A DNA stretch of 64,000 bases. Origin: Nakamurella sp. A5-74. Lineage in GTDB: Bacteria > Actinomycetota > Actinomycetes > Mycobacteriales > Nakamurellaceae. Position numbers and translations under genes: made by a program. How positions within the stretch are numbered: position 1 is the first letter of the stretch; each line of letters begins with the position of its first letter. The notes under the pieces are model-generated. The model was not told the DNA's origin and did not search any database. It saw only the letters and a program-made list of their open reading frames with translations. Where the stretch lies: assembly GCF_040438885.1 (NCBI RefSeq), contig NZ_CP159218.1, forward strand, positions 3,906,001 through 3,970,000, given 5' to 3'. Shown here piece after piece: positions 1 to 9,549 of the stretch.

Positions 1-2
1 GC

Positions 3-221
3 TTCATCCTGCTGCGTCGAAACCCGGCCGCTGCCAAGGCATTTCTCCACATGTACGGCACAGTCGCCTGCGCGGCCAGCACCGCGGAGGCAGAACTGTG
101 CACCACACCCCCGGGGGATGACACCTATCGCACCCGCACAGCGTGGTGCGGAACGGTGGAACCACCGCATACGGTGCACCGCTGCCCGCCGGGTGCGTAC
201 CTCAAGCCCTATCGCCCGTGA
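3..221 (+). CDS. Possible C-terminal end of an unidentified protein (truncated by window edge)
   Basis: An open frame runs from the window edge to TGA at 219-221, giving about 72 codons with high third-position GC and four cysteines (in TVACAAS, ELCTT, AWCGT and HRCPP). The spaced cysteines would suit a small extracytoplasmic or metal-binding tail, but that is inference. No family was recognised. The reading could also be a chance open frame in GC-rich DNA. It lies about 310 bases upstream of serC on the same strand. Confidence 0.3.
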   Translation, partial: FILLRRNPAAAKAFLHMYGTVACAASTAEAELCTTPPGDDTYRTRTAWCGTVEPPHTVHRCPPGAYLKPYRP

Positions 222-1659
<1,438 letters not shown>

Positions 1660-1687
1660 ACTGCCGGTGACTGGCTGCGCCCCAACG

Positions 1688-1767
1688 GTTGTCGCTGGTG
1701 ACACGTGCTGTTGCTGGCGACATGGGCGTCCTTGTCGCCAGCAACAGCGCGTTACCCCAGCGACAAC
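1688..1767. repeat. 80-bp nested palindromic intergenic repeat, copy 1
   Basis: Outer arms GTTGTCGCTGG and CCAGCGACAAC (11 bp, perfect) enclose inner arms CTGTTGCTGGCGACA and TGTCGCCAGCAACAG (15 bp, perfect), with 9-base spacers and loop. The transcript would fold into a long two-tier hairpin in either direction. It sits between the convergent serC and ribokinase-like genes and is related to copies at 28715, 28900 and 43602, so a bidirectional terminator or REP-like role is plausible. Confidence 0.8.
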
Positions 1768-1855
1768 GGAGGGAGGGGCTCGTCACGCCGGCAGAAGCTC
1801 GTCACGCCGGGGGGAGCGCGGGGGCCGCCAGGACCGCCGCCCGGGGCCACAACGG

Positions 1856-2692
1856 TCAGGCCGGCGGCAGATCGGGTTGCGCGCCGACGTGCAGCACGCA
1901 GTCGGCTGCCGCCCGCGACGCCGCGGTCATCGCCTGCTCCGCGGTGTCGCCGAGCGCAAGTCTCGCGGCCAGGGTGCCGCAGTAGGCATCACCGGCGCCG
2001 GTGGTGTCGACCGGCTCCAGGCTGATTGCATCCACCCGGTCCTCACCCCACTGCGAACCGTCGGCGCCGAGAGTCACCAGCAGCGAACCGGCCTGCGCGC
2101 CCGACTCCCCGAGCAGCTGCGCCTCGTGTTCGTTCGCGATCACCGGGTCGCACAGCGCGAGCACGTCGGCCGGCATCTCCGCGTACGGCGCGAGGTTGAT
2201 GATCACCCGCATGCCCTGCGCGGCAGCCTGACGGGCGGCTGCGGCGACCACGTCCAGCGGCAGTTCCAGCGGCATCAGCAACACGTCACCGGGGCCGTAC
2301 GACGCGAACCGCGCCAGGTCGTCCTGCCCGTTCCGAAAGTTGGTGCCCGGTGCCACGACGATCATGTTCTCGCCGCCCTCGTCGACGTAGATGATCGCGG
2401 TGCCGGTCGGCGCCCCCGCAACGATCTCCATCTCCGAGGTGTCCACACCGAATCGCCCCAGCCGATCCACGTACTCGTGCCCGTGCGGATCGTCGCCGAC
2501 CTTGCCGATGAACACCGAGGCCGCCCCGGCCGCTGCGGCGGCGATGGCCTGGTTCGCACCCTTGCCGCCGAATCGGTACTCGATGTCGCCCGACATCACC
2601 GTCTCGCCGCTGCGGGGATGCCGCGGCATGTCCAGATGGAGGTCCTGGCTGAGCGATCCGAACACGACCACCGATCCGACGCGGACAGTCAT
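1856..2692 (-). CDS. PfkB-family sugar kinase (ribokinase-like)
   Basis: ATP-dependent carbohydrate kinase of the ribokinase family. FGGKGANQA near residues 41-49 is the N-terminal substrate-binding PfkB signature, and DTTGAGDAYCG near the C-terminus holds the catalytic Asp and anion hole. At 278 residues it is slightly shorter than E. coli RbsK. The ATG has an AGGAG site. It is the last gene of the leftward sugar operon, 76 bases beyond the GntR gene, so it might also have its own promoter. The exact sugar is not evident. With an FGGY kinase in the same operon there are two phosphorylation steps or two alternative substrates, and calling it rbsK would overstate what is known. Confidence 0.85.
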   Translation of the reverse strand: MTVRVGSVVVFGSLSQDLHLDMPRHPRSGETVMSGDIEYRFGGKGANQAIAAAAAGAASVFIGKVGDDPHGHEYVDRLGRFGVDTSEMEIVAGAPTGTAIIYVDEGGENMIVVAPGTNFRNGQDDLARFASYGPGDVLLMPLELPLDVVAAAARQAAAQGMRVIINLAPYAEMPADVLALCDPVIANEHEAQLLGESGAQAGSLLVTLGADGSQWGEDRVDAISLEPVDTTGAGDAYCGTLAARLALGDTAEQAMTAASRAAADCVLHVGAQPDLPPA

Positions 2693-2768
2693 GACGAGAT
2701 CTCCTGATGTCGAAGAATGCAGTGGGTGCCAACTCGGGACGTCATCGTGACGACCGGCCCACGGACGT

Positions 2769-3596
2769 TCATACCAGGTACATCGGCGTACTGACCGCCG
2801 CGTCGTCGGTGCGTGTCAGATGGACCTCGAATCGCGACCGGTCACCGCGGTGATGGGCCACGAACGTCTCCGCCGGGACGCCGTCCGCGTCGTAGCTGAC
2901 GCTGGTGAGCTTCAGGATCGGGTCGCTCTCGTCTATCCCCAGCGCTGCCGCGAGTTCCGACCCGGCCTGGACCGCCTCCACCGACCGGTCGCTGCTGGCC
3001 AGACTGAGCCCATAGCGGTGGTGGAGCACCTCGTACAGCGACTGCTCCGACATGTCCAGCGTCACCAGATCGGGCGCCAGGGCGACCGGCACATGGCTGG
3101 TCGCGTACACCCAGGGCTCCCCGTCGACCAACCGCAACCGTTCCAGCACGACCACCGGGGTCCGCACCGCAACGCGCAGCCGGTCGGCGATCTGCGGATC
3201 TGCCAGCTCGATGGTCTGCCGTCGCACGTCGCTGCGCAACGTCCGACCCATCGCCTTGATGTCGTCGTGCAACCCGCCCAGGTGCTGCACGAGGCTCTGC
3301 GCGACTCGCCGGTGTGCGACGAAGGTGCCCTTACCCTTGCGGCGTTCGACCACGCTTTCCAGTTCTAGATCGGAGAGGGCTTGCCGGACAACGGTTCTGG
3401 ACACGCCGTGCATCGTGCACAGCACGTGCTCGCCGGGTAGCTGCTCTCCGGGCTTGATGCTTCCCGACCTGATCTGGGTCAGCAGGACGTCTTTCAACTG
3501 CAGGTACAACGGTGCGATCGAGCCGCGGTCGATCTCCACGGTCGGGCCGGCGCTTCCCGCGTCGCGGAGGGCGGGCGATGACACCGGGACCGTCAC
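2769..3596 (-). CDS. GntR-family regulator with UTRA ligand domain (HutC type)
   Basis: N-terminal winged helix-turn-helix (about residues 25-95: LYLQLKDVLLTQIRSGSIKPGEQLPGE split across the first helices, then GVSRTVVRQALSDLE) followed by a UTRA effector domain (about 110-250) that typically binds a sugar or sugar phosphate. The GTG start overlaps the stop of the KDPG-aldolase-like gene in a GTGA arrangement, so translation is coupled. It is encoded inside the operon it probably controls. The perfect palindrome CCTGTCATGACAGG in the divergent promoter at 8711-8724 is the obvious operator candidate. The effector is unknown. Confidence 0.9.
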   Translation of the reverse strand: MTVPVSSPALRDAGSAGPTVEIDRGSIAPLYLQLKDVLLTQIRSGSIKPGEQLPGEHVLCTMHGVSRTVVRQALSDLELESVVERRKGKGTFVAHRRVAQSLVQHLGGLHDDIKAMGRTLRSDVRRQTIELADPQIADRLRVAVRTPVVVLERLRLVDGEPWVYATSHVPVALAPDLVTLDMSEQSLYEVLHHRYGLSLASSDRSVEAVQAGSELAAALGIDESDPILKLTSVSYDADGVPAETFVAHHRGDRSRFEVHLTRTDDAAVSTPMYLV

Positions 3597-4243
3597 GATC
3601 GGAGCTCGGCGGCCTGCCGGGCCAGAACGGTGATCGCCGGCCAGTCGCCTGCTGTCAGCAGCGCGGGCGGGCTCAGCCAGGACCCGCCGACGCAGCCGAC
3701 GTTGGGCATTGCCAAGTAGCCCCGCGCGTTGGCGGGGGTGATCCCGCCGGTCGGGCAGAAGATCGCCCCCGGCAGTGGGCCGGCGACCGCCTTCAAGAAT
3801 CCGGCCCCGCCGGACTGTTCGGCGGGGAAGAACTTGAGCGCTCGATGCCCGCGTGCGGTCAAGGTCATCATCTCGGTGAGGGTCCCGGCGCCGGCCAGCA
3901 GTGGCAGCCCGCGGTCCAGAATCGCATCGATGAGCTCGCTCGGACTGCCGGGTGTCACCACGAACTGGGCCCCCGACTCGACCACCGCGTCGAGCAGACC
4001 GACGTCCGTCACCGTGCCCGCCCCCACCCGGATCTCGGGGACGGCCTCCGCGATGCGCCGGATCGCGGGAAGACCGGCAGCGGTCCGCAGGGTGACCTCG
4101 ATGATCCGGATCCCGCCCGCCACCAGCGCCCTGGCCAGCGGGACCGCGGCCTCGACATCGTCGATGACCACTACGGGGATGACGGGGCTGACAAAGAGCA
4201 GCTCCAGACTCTTGTCGGTGGGATCCGTTGCAGGAGAGAGCAT
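3593..4243 (-). CDS. 2-keto-3-deoxy-6-phosphogluconate aldolase family protein
   Basis: Class I aldolase of the Eda/DgoA family, which splits 2-keto-3-deoxy acid phosphates into pyruvate and an aldehyde phosphate. The 216 residues match the usual length. Catalytic Glu49 lies in IIEVTLRT with Arg53 after it, and the Schiff-base Lys137 lies in HRALKFFP, equivalent to Glu45/Lys133 of E. coli Eda. ATG 4243 was chosen because it overlaps the upstream lactonase stop (TGATG) and starts exactly at the domain; a longer open frame upstream is only the shadow of that gene. It probably makes the carbon-cleaving step of this operon. No sugar-acid dehydratase is encoded alongside, so the natural substrate is open. 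Confidence 0.9.
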   Translation of the reverse strand: MLSPATDPTDKSLELLFVSPVIPVVVIDDVEAAVPLARALVAGGIRIIEVTLRTAAGLPAIRRIAEAVPEIRVGAGTVTDVGLLDAVVESGAQFVVTPGSPSELIDAILDRGLPLLAGAGTLTEMMTLTARGHRALKFFPAEQSGGAGFLKAVAGPLPGAIFCPTGGITPANARGYLAMPNVGCVGGSWLSPPALLTAGDWPAITVLARQAAELRS

Positions 4244-5175
4244 CAGCTTCCGTTCGTCATGGGTGGTTCCCATCGCAGCCAGTGCGAGGGATTGTCGATG
4301 AGGATACGGTCGGTGGCGAGATCGCCGACAGCGGCGCGGACCCGCGGCAGGAAGCGGTCGAAGAGGTAGGCCAGGCCGGGCATCCCGCCGTAGCTGACGT
4401 AGCGGCGGCGGCGTGCGACATCCCCGCCCAGCAGGAGTCGGTCGACGTGGCCGGCGTCCACCACGGCCCGCAGGCAGTCGATCAACACGGAATCGGGCCA
4501 CCGCTGGTGCCGGGCGGCGCCGTCGTACCCCAGGTAGGCACCGCGGGAGGCCAACTCGCCGTGCAGGTGGGGATCCGGATTGCGATCGGCGTGCGCCAGG
4601 GCGACCCGCTCCGGCGGGCATCCGGCCGCGGCCAACACGTCCAGTACCTCGTGCGCCGCGCTGCCGCTCTCCAGATGCACCATCAACGGCACCCCCCACC
4701 GAGCGCCCAGACTGCCGGCCGCCTGCAGGGCGCGGCGTTCGAAGTCGGTGAACTCCCACAGGCTCACGCCGACCTTCACCACCCCGGCCCGTACCTGGGT
4801 CGAGTCCATGCCGTGCAGCAGGTCCGATGCGAATCGCTCCACCAACTCGTCGACCGGGGCTGACAGGAGCGGGAAGTCGGCCGGATAGTGCGCGCCGCGA
4901 TGCACCCCGGTGACGTGCACGACCGTGAGTCCCGTTGCCTGCGAGATCGCCGCCGTCTCCGCCGGCCGGCGACCGAGTCCGATGGGCGTCGCATCGACGA
5001 TGGCCGCTGCACCCGCCGCGTGCAGCAGGGCGGCCTCCGCTCCACTGGCGCGCGCGTCGTCGAGGTCGTCTCCCGGCAGCAGCGGCGTCCGCTGGAAAAG
5101 GTGCTCGTGGTAATCGGTCGGGCCCAGCGAGGCCGGATCGACATCGCCGAGCACCGTGCGGATCACCGGCGTCAC
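4243..5175 (-). CDS. Phosphotriesterase-family hydrolase, probable sugar-lactone (phosphate) lactonase
   Basis: Binuclear metal (beta/alpha)8 amidohydrolase of the phosphotriesterase family (COG1735). All expected metal ligands can be seen: HEH at residues 23-25, bridging Lys134 in GVVKVG, His167 in MVHLES, His195 in LAHADRNPD and Asp252 in LLGGD. Bacterial relatives in sugar operons have been shown to hydrolyse phosphorylated furanose lactones, and the neighbouring dehydrogenases and aldolase favour that over organophosphate hydrolysis. The GTG start overlaps the upstream gene's stop (GTGA) and gives 310 residues; its own stop overlaps the aldolase start. Confidence 0.85.
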   Translation of the reverse strand: MTPVIRTVLGDVDPASLGPTDYHEHLFQRTPLLPGDDLDDARASGAEAALLHAAGAAAIVDATPIGLGRRPAETAAISQATGLTVVHVTGVHRGAHYPADFPLLSAPVDELVERFASDLLHGMDSTQVRAGVVKVGVSLWEFTDFERRALQAAGSLGARWGVPLMVHLESGSAAHEVLDVLAAAGCPPERVALAHADRNPDPHLHGELASRGAYLGYDGAARHQRWPDSVLIDCLRAVVDAGHVDRLLLGGDVARRRRYVSYGGMPGLAYLFDRFLPRVRAAVGDLATDRILIDNPSHWLRWEPPMTNGS

Positions 5176-6101
5176 CGTCGCAGTCCGTCCGCCGCCGCGG
5201 CCAGTTCCTCGACCCGCTCGGGAGGCATCGGGATCCCGAACACCTCGGCGATCACCTGCGTCCAGCCGTGGATGAAGTAGCGCCATCCGTCGACGACCGT
5301 CAACCGGCGATCCTGCTCCTGGGTGCGGGCATGGACCAGGAACTCCAGGCTGCCGCGGTAGTTGAGGTCCCAGACCACCGCGTCCGCCGGGAACACCGCG
5401 GAGCCCGGCACGGGTGAACCGGGACGTTCCTTCCCCATCCCGGTTGCGTTGATGACCACCGAACCGGACGGGAGTGCTCCCAGCCGCGCCGAGATGTCGA
5501 CCTCGTCCGGGCGTAGCGTCTCGAGCGTCGAGCGGGTGGCGTGCGGCGCCACCACGGCTGCCAGGTGATCGAGTCGGTCGGCCGCGGTGTCGACGAAGGT
5601 GAGCCGTGAGGGTGCGTCCCTCCGCTGTGCCAGGTACCAGCCGATCGCCGTACCCGCACCACCGGCGCCCAGGCACAGCACCTGGGCACCGTCCGCGAAG
5701 TGGTTGTCGGACAGGAACTCCCGCAACGACAGGCCCGCGGTGATCGGATCCTTGGCGGCACCCAGCGTGCGCCCGTCACGGAAGGCGATGGAGGACACCT
5801 CGCCGCACTCCGTCCCGAACGGGTCCACCTCGTCGAACAGATCACGGGCCGCCGCGTACAGCGAGATCTTGTGGGTGGTGACGAGCGCTCCGACGCACTG
5901 TCCGTCGGACCGCATGGCGGTGACGGCGTCGCGGAAGCGACCGGCCGGAGCTCCGATAGGTATGTCGAGCGGGAGCAACTCGGCGTCCAGACCGAGCATC
6001 TGCGACCACACCGGGAACAGCGTCAGGATCGATGACTTGCCGGTGTCGGCTCCGACGAACCGCATGCGGTGCAAGGCGGACGGGCGCGCAGCGGTCGGCA
6101 T
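5172..6101 (-). CDS. Shikimate-dehydrogenase-like NAD(P) oxidoreductase
   Basis: 309-residue protein with the AroE-type architecture: an N-terminal substrate domain, then a Rossmann domain with GAGGAGTA at 145-152. Lys78 in VTTHK corresponds to the AroE catalytic lysine and Asp118 in AAKDPITAG to the catalytic aspartate. Unlike housekeeping AroE, the N-terminal serine substrate motif is not recognisable and the gene sits within a sugar-catabolic operon. A role oxidising a polyol or sugar (phosphate) is therefore more likely than aromatic amino-acid biosynthesis; this is inference. It is joined by a one-base TGATG overlap to the preceding gene and a GTGA overlap to the following one. Confidence 0.8.
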   Translation of the reverse strand: MPTAARPSALHRMRFVGADTGKSSILTLFPVWSQMLGLDAELLPLDIPIGAPAGRFRDAVTAMRSDGQCVGALVTTHKISLYAAARDLFDEVDPFGTECGEVSSIAFRDGRTLGAAKDPITAGLSLREFLSDNHFADGAQVLCLGAGGAGTAIGWYLAQRRDAPSRLTFVDTAADRLDHLAAVVAPHATRSTLETLRPDEVDISARLGALPSGSVVINATGMGKERPGSPVPGSAVFPADAVVWDLNYRGSLEFLVHARTQEQDRRLTVVDGWRYFIHGWTQVIAEVFGIPMPPERVEELAAAADGLRR

Positions 6102-7141
6102 CAGGCCTCCAGGGGCGTCGAACCCCGGCCGATGGGGTCAGGCGGCGTCGAGGTCGCAGATGCGACGGAGGTCGGGGGGTGGACCCGGTGTTCCGGCGCT
6201 CGGCCGGCCAGCACCGCCAGCACCGCTTCCACCGCCATCCCGCCCATCCCGTCGACCGCCTCGGTGGTCTGGGCCCCCAGGTGGGGGGTGATCGTCACCC
6301 GGTCGTGCAGCGCCGGATCGAGCAGTGGGGAGACGTGATCGGATCGCGACTCGGAACCGAGAGTGTCTGCGGCATAAGCGAACAGCCGACCGCCGTGCAG
6401 TGCCTCGGCCAGCGCATGTTCGTCGACGAGGTCGGCACGGGCAGTGTTGACGATCAGCTGGCCCTCCCGGCAATCGGCCAGCCACGCGCGGTCCACCAGC
6501 AGCGCGCCGCCCGGTGAGTGCAGCACCACCACGTCGGCGCGCCGACGGATGCCGTCCAGGTCGGACGCCTCGTGCCCGTCCGCGCTGATGGCAGCAGCGT
6601 CGACGTACGGGTCGTGCACGAGCACCCGGCAGCCGAGGGCGGTGAGCCGGCCGGCGGTACCACGGCCGATCCGGCCGAATCCGATCACCGCAGCGACGCC
6701 CCCGGCGAGTTGACGTCCCCGGCTCACCGTCCAGTCACCGCAGCGGACCCGGGCGTCGCCGTCGGCAACGCGTCGCAGGGCGGCGAACACCAGGGCGACG
6801 GTGTGTTCGCTGACCGCCTCGCTGTTGGCACCCGGGGTGTTGGTGACGATCACCCCGGCCCGGTCGGCGGCGGCCACGTCGACAGATTCGACCCCCACCC
6901 CATAGCGGGCGATCACCCGGAGCGCCGGCGCTGCAGCGACCAGTTCAGCGGTCACCGGAGCCGTCCCGGCGATCCAGGCCGTCGCAGTGCGCAGGTCCGG
7001 TGCGAGTGCGGACGGATCGTGATCGGTGGCGACGCGGACGACGCGCAGGCCGGCCGCGGTCAACTCGCCCACCAGGTCTCGATCACCGGTCGAGAAGGAC
7101 CGCGTGCTGACCAGCACCGTCGGCGCAGCGGTCGCGGTCAT
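6101..7141 (-). CDS. D-isomer-specific 2-hydroxyacid dehydrogenase
   Basis: NAD-dependent dehydrogenase of the SerA/GyaR family, 346 residues. The Rossmann motif GFGRIGRGTAG lies near residues 154-164. The catalytic triad is Arg235 (VNTARADLVD), Glu264 (LGSES) and His287 (ITPHLGAQ). The region around the Glu departs from the usual DVFxxEP motif, reading AADTLGSES, so the substrate pocket may be atypical. It lacks the ACT domain of housekeeping SerA. TGATG overlaps join it to the kinase upstream and the shikimate-dehydrogenase-like gene downstream. It probably interconverts a 2-hydroxy and a 2-keto sugar acid in this pathway. Confidence 0.87.
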   Translation of the reverse strand: MTATAAPTVLVSTRSFSTGDRDLVGELTAAGLRVVRVATDHDPSALAPDLRTATAWIAGTAPVTAELVAAAPALRVIARYGVGVESVDVAAADRAGVIVTNTPGANSEAVSEHTVALVFAALRRVADGDARVRCGDWTVSRGRQLAGGVAAVIGFGRIGRGTAGRLTALGCRVLVHDPYVDAAAISADGHEASDLDGIRRRADVVVLHSPGGALLVDRAWLADCREGQLIVNTARADLVDEHALAEALHGGRLFAYAADTLGSESRSDHVSPLLDPALHDRVTITPHLGAQTTEAVDGMGGMAVEAVLAVLAGRAPEHRVHPPTSVASATSTPPDPIGRGSTPLEA

Positions 7142-8664
7142 CAGTGCCCCTCCGTCGCGCCGGCGTGGGCCCTGTCCTGGCGATCGCCGGCGAACCACGG
7201 CTCGAGTCGGTAATAGGAGTCGACGAACGATTCGTACTGGGCAGCAAGGATTGCCGCCCGGCTGGTGTCCGGTTCGAATGTGGCCGTCAGGTGCGACAAC
7301 GACCGTGCGGCGTCGAAACCGGGGACCAGACCGACACCGACCGCCGCGGTGATCGCGGCGCCCAGGCTGTTCGCCTCCTCGACGATGCTGCGGCGCCGGA
7401 CCGGCACTTGCCAGACGTCGGCGAAGATCTGCATCCAGGTGTCGCTGCGGGCGCCGCCGCCGATTACATCCATCGCACCCACCGTGATGCCGTTGTCGGT
7501 GAGGGCGTCCTTGCAGGTCCGGAGGTTGAACGCAACACCCTCCAGCACCGCGCGCACCAGGTGCGCAGGGCCGTGGTGGCGTTTCACGCCGATGAACCCG
7601 CCGGCCACCCGCGGATTCCAGTACGGCGACCGCTCACCCAGCAGGTGCGGCAGGAAGAAGAGGTCCTCATCGGCGGCGCTCACGCCGGCCGCCTCGGCCA
7701 ACAGCCGCGCGTACACCTCGTCGGTCCCGCCGAACAGATCCATCACCCAGGACAGACTGGCGCCGCCGGCCTGCATGGTCGCGGTCGGCACGTAGTGACC
7801 GGGCACGACGTGGTCGAAGGTCATGGTGCGCATCTGCGGATCGTGCAGTGGAGACGTTGCGGCACACGAGATCCAGGAGGAGGAACCCATGCTGACGTAG
7901 GGCGGATCGGACGCGGCGATCACACCGGCCCCGGTAGCGGCCATCGGACCGTCGCCGCCGCCGATCACCACCGCGGTTCCCTGCACCAGACCGAGGTGGG
8001 CCGCGGCCGGCGCGGTCAGACCACCGACCACCGTCGTCGCCGGGACGATCGGCGGGAACAGCTCCGCCTCGATCCCGGCAGCGTCCAGCAGCAGGGTGGA
8101 CCAGACACCGGTGCGCTGCGCATAGGCGTTGGTGCTCGAGGCATCGGAGGGGTCGGTCACCAGGGTTCCGGTCATCAGGGCGACCACATAGTCCTTCGCC
8201 TGGCATACGTACCGCGTCCGGCGGAAACTGTCCGGCTCGTGGTCGCGCAACCACATCACCTTGGTCAGCGAATAGGTCGGATCTATGCGGTGTCCGAGTT
8301 CCACGTATCCGGCGGCCATGCCGACCCGGCGCTGCAGTTCGACGGCCTGCGCGACACTGCGATGATCGGCCCAGATCATCGCCGGGCGCACGGGACGGTG
8401 ATTTCCGTCCAGGAACACGGCGCCCATCATCTGACCGGACATCCCCACGACGGAGACCTCGGACGGTCCGACCCCGGTGACGGCCAGCAACGATCTGGTG
8501 GCCTCGCCCACGGCATTCCACCAGGTCAAAGGGTCTTGTTCGGCGATTCCACCGACACGGAAATCGACCGGATAGCTGACCGTGACGGCGTGGACGGTGC
8601 TGCCGTCGTCCCTGTGCAGCGAGGCCTTGTTCCCGGTGGTGCCGAGGTCGTGGGCAATGATCAC
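7141..8664 (-). CDS. FGGY-family carbohydrate kinase (xylulokinase-like)
   Basis: ATP-dependent sugar kinase that probably starts the leftward pathway by phosphorylating a ketose or polyol. HDLGTTGNKASL at the N-terminus is the phosphate-binding motif, and GGGARSDTWMQIFADV in the C-terminal domain is the second FGGY signature. I chose GTG 8664 (507 residues) over the upstream ATG 8718. GTG 8664 has an AAGGAAGG site and begins at the conserved IIAHDLGTT, whereas ATG 8718 lies upstream of the predicted transcription start. It is first in the operon. The xylulokinase subfamily fits best, but the substrate is not proven. Confidence 0.88.
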   Translation of the reverse strand: MIIAHDLGTTGNKASLHRDDGSTVHAVTVSYPVDFRVGGIAEQDPLTWWNAVGEATRSLLAVTGVGPSEVSVVGMSGQMMGAVFLDGNHRPVRPAMIWADHRSVAQAVELQRRVGMAAGYVELGHRIDPTYSLTKVMWLRDHEPDSFRRTRYVCQAKDYVVALMTGTLVTDPSDASSTNAYAQRTGVWSTLLLDAAGIEAELFPPIVPATTVVGGLTAPAAAHLGLVQGTAVVIGGGDGPMAATGAGVIAASDPPYVSMGSSSWISCAATSPLHDPQMRTMTFDHVVPGHYVPTATMQAGGASLSWVMDLFGGTDEVYARLLAEAAGVSAADEDLFFLPHLLGERSPYWNPRVAGGFIGVKRHHGPAHLVRAVLEGVAFNLRTCKDALTDNGITVGAMDVIGGGARSDTWMQIFADVWQVPVRRRSIVEEANSLGAAITAAVGVGLVPGFDAARSLSHLTATFEPDTSRAAILAAQYESFVDSYYRLEPWFAGDRQDRAHAGATEGH

Positions 8665-8701
8665 CTCGGCAACCGCCTTCCTTGGAGGTTCTGACCGGCT
8701 C

Positions 8702-8731
8702 AGTATCGAACCTGTCATGACAGGAAGTCAA
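8702..8731 (-). promoter_or_regulatory. Promoter of the leftward sugar operon
   Basis: On the minus strand TTGACT (8731-8726) and GATACT (8707-8702) are separated by 18 bases, a good vegetative sigma-factor promoter. Transcription would start near 8695, upstream of the kinase GTG at 8664. The spacer contains the palindrome CCTGTCATGACAGG. Confidence 0.65.
8711..8724. promoter_or_regulatory. Operator palindrome between divergent sugar promoters
   Basis: CCTGTCATGACAGG is a perfect 14-bp palindrome lying in the spacer of the leftward promoter and ten bases before the -35 of the rightward promoter. A further TGTCA at 8736-8740, within ACCTTGTCATTACC, resembles a second half-site overlapping the rightward -35. 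The natural ligand is the GntR/UTRA regulator encoded in the leftward operon. Confidence 0.65.
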
Positions 8732-8733
8732 CC

Positions 8734-8763
8734 TTGTCATTACCTTTCACGTGTGCCTAGAAT
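8734..8763 (+). promoter_or_regulatory. Promoter of the rightward sugar isomerase/ABC operon
   Basis: TTGTCA (8734-8739) and TAGAAT (8758-8763) are 18 bases apart, leaving a leader of about 58 bases with AAAGGAG before the ATG at 8828. The -35 overlaps the putative second operator half-site, so both divergent operons could be controlled together. Confidence 0.6.
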
Positions 8764-8827
8764 CATCGGACGGCTGTGTTGCCGTGCAGTGCGCAGGGTG
8801 ATCGACAGTCGGTGACAAAGGAGTCGC

Positions 8828-9424
8828 ATGAACGCAGTGATCACGGAACCCGGCAACCTGACTCTCGGCACCGACGGTTCGATGCTGGGCCGCACCGCCG
8901 GTTACGAGAAGTTTCTCGGCGACATGACCGGCGTCTACTGCGACAGCGGCGCGTTCGCCGAGCAGTTGGATCAACACGGCGCCGATCACCTCGTGTACTC
9001 CGTCGCCGAACACCGCGCCGACGACGGCCCCGGCGCACTGATCGTCGGCACCAGCACTCTGCTACCTGGCGCGTACGGCGACGAGTTCGCCGTGACCCGT
9101 GGGCATCTGCACGCCAAGGCCGATCGCGCAGAGCTGTACCACTGTCTGTCCGGGCACGGCGTCATGCTGCTCGAGACCGTCGACGGTGAGAGCCGGGCGG
9201 TGGAACTCGTCGCCGGACAAGCTGTCCACGTACCCGGACACTGGGTGCACCGCAGCATCAACGTCGGCGCCGAACCCTTCGTCACCTTGTTCTGCTATTC
9301 CGCCGATGCCGGCCAGAATTACGATCTGATCTCGCGTGCCGGCGGAATGGCCACAATGGTGGTCAGGGACGGCGACGGGTGGAAAGCTCTGCCGAATCCC
9401 GACCACACCGGGTACTCGTTGTGA
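8828..9424 (+). CDS. Cupin-type (archaeal-like) glucose-6-phosphate isomerase family protein
   Basis: Single-domain metal cupin of the PF06560 phosphoglucose isomerase family, 198 residues. The metal ligands His93, His95 and Glu102 (RGHLHAKADRAELYHCL) and His141 (VPGHWVHRSIN) align with the characterised Pyrococcus enzyme's H-x-H...E...H set. Family members interconvert aldose- and ketose-6-phosphates. Here the enzyme heads an operon with a mutarotase and a sugar importer, so it may act on an imported sugar other than glucose 6-phosphate. The ATG is preceded by AAAGGAG. It is followed by a 140-base C-rich spacer before the next gene. Confidence 0.85.
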   Translation: MNAVITEPGNLTLGTDGSMLGRTAGYEKFLGDMTGVYCDSGAFAEQLDQHGADHLVYSVAEHRADDGPGALIVGTSTLLPGAYGDEFAVTRGHLHAKADRAELYHCLSGHGVMLLETVDGESRAVELVAGQAVHVPGHWVHRSINVGAEPFVTLFCYSADAGQNYDLISRAGGMATMVVRDGDGWKALPNPDHTGYSL

Positions 9425-9430
9425 CCACCC

Positions 9431-9549
9431 ACCCTTCTCTACTGGCCCACCCACCCTCCCTGCTGGCCCACCCAGCCTCCCTGCTGGCCCACCCCCCTTT
9501 GTTCTGGCCCACCCACCCACCCCTCTTCCGGCCCACCCACCCACCCCTG
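9431..9549. repeat. C-rich degenerate tandem repeat with G-quadruplex motifs on the minus strand
   Basis: About six degenerate units of roughly 21 bases, each beginning CTGGCCCACCCA or similar, fill the gap between the isomerase and mutarotase genes. Two identical CCCACCCACCCACCCC tracts (9508-9523 and 9532-9547) place GGGGTGGGTGGGTGGG on the opposite strand, an ideal one-base-loop G-quadruplex motif. The plus strand carries almost no purine runs. The frame of the mutarotase is open across the tract, but its translation is pure Pro/His/Leu low complexity. Confidence 0.85.

Noticed and set aside
1856-2692. Naming the PfkB kinase rbsK and the importer rbsABC
   Set aside because: Family membership is clear, but neighbouring enzymes do not fit ribose catabolism, so specific symbols would mislead.
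4244-4759. N-terminal extension of the KDPG aldolase frame
   Set aside because: Arg/Pro-rich shadow of the lactonase gene; the aldolase fold begins at ATG 4243, which overlaps the upstream stop.
5172-6101. Housekeeping aroE
   Set aside because: The gene is embedded in a sugar operon with coupled neighbours and lacks a recognisable N-terminal shikimate-binding serine motif.
8665-8718. Upstream ATG 8718 as start of the FGGY kinase
   Set aside because: It lies upstream of the predicted transcription start and within the promoter spacer; GTG 8664 has the better ribosome-binding site and matches the family N-terminus.
9431-9549. Possible CRISPR array
   Set aside because: Units are ~21 bases, degenerate and contiguous, with no spacers and no cas genes nearby.
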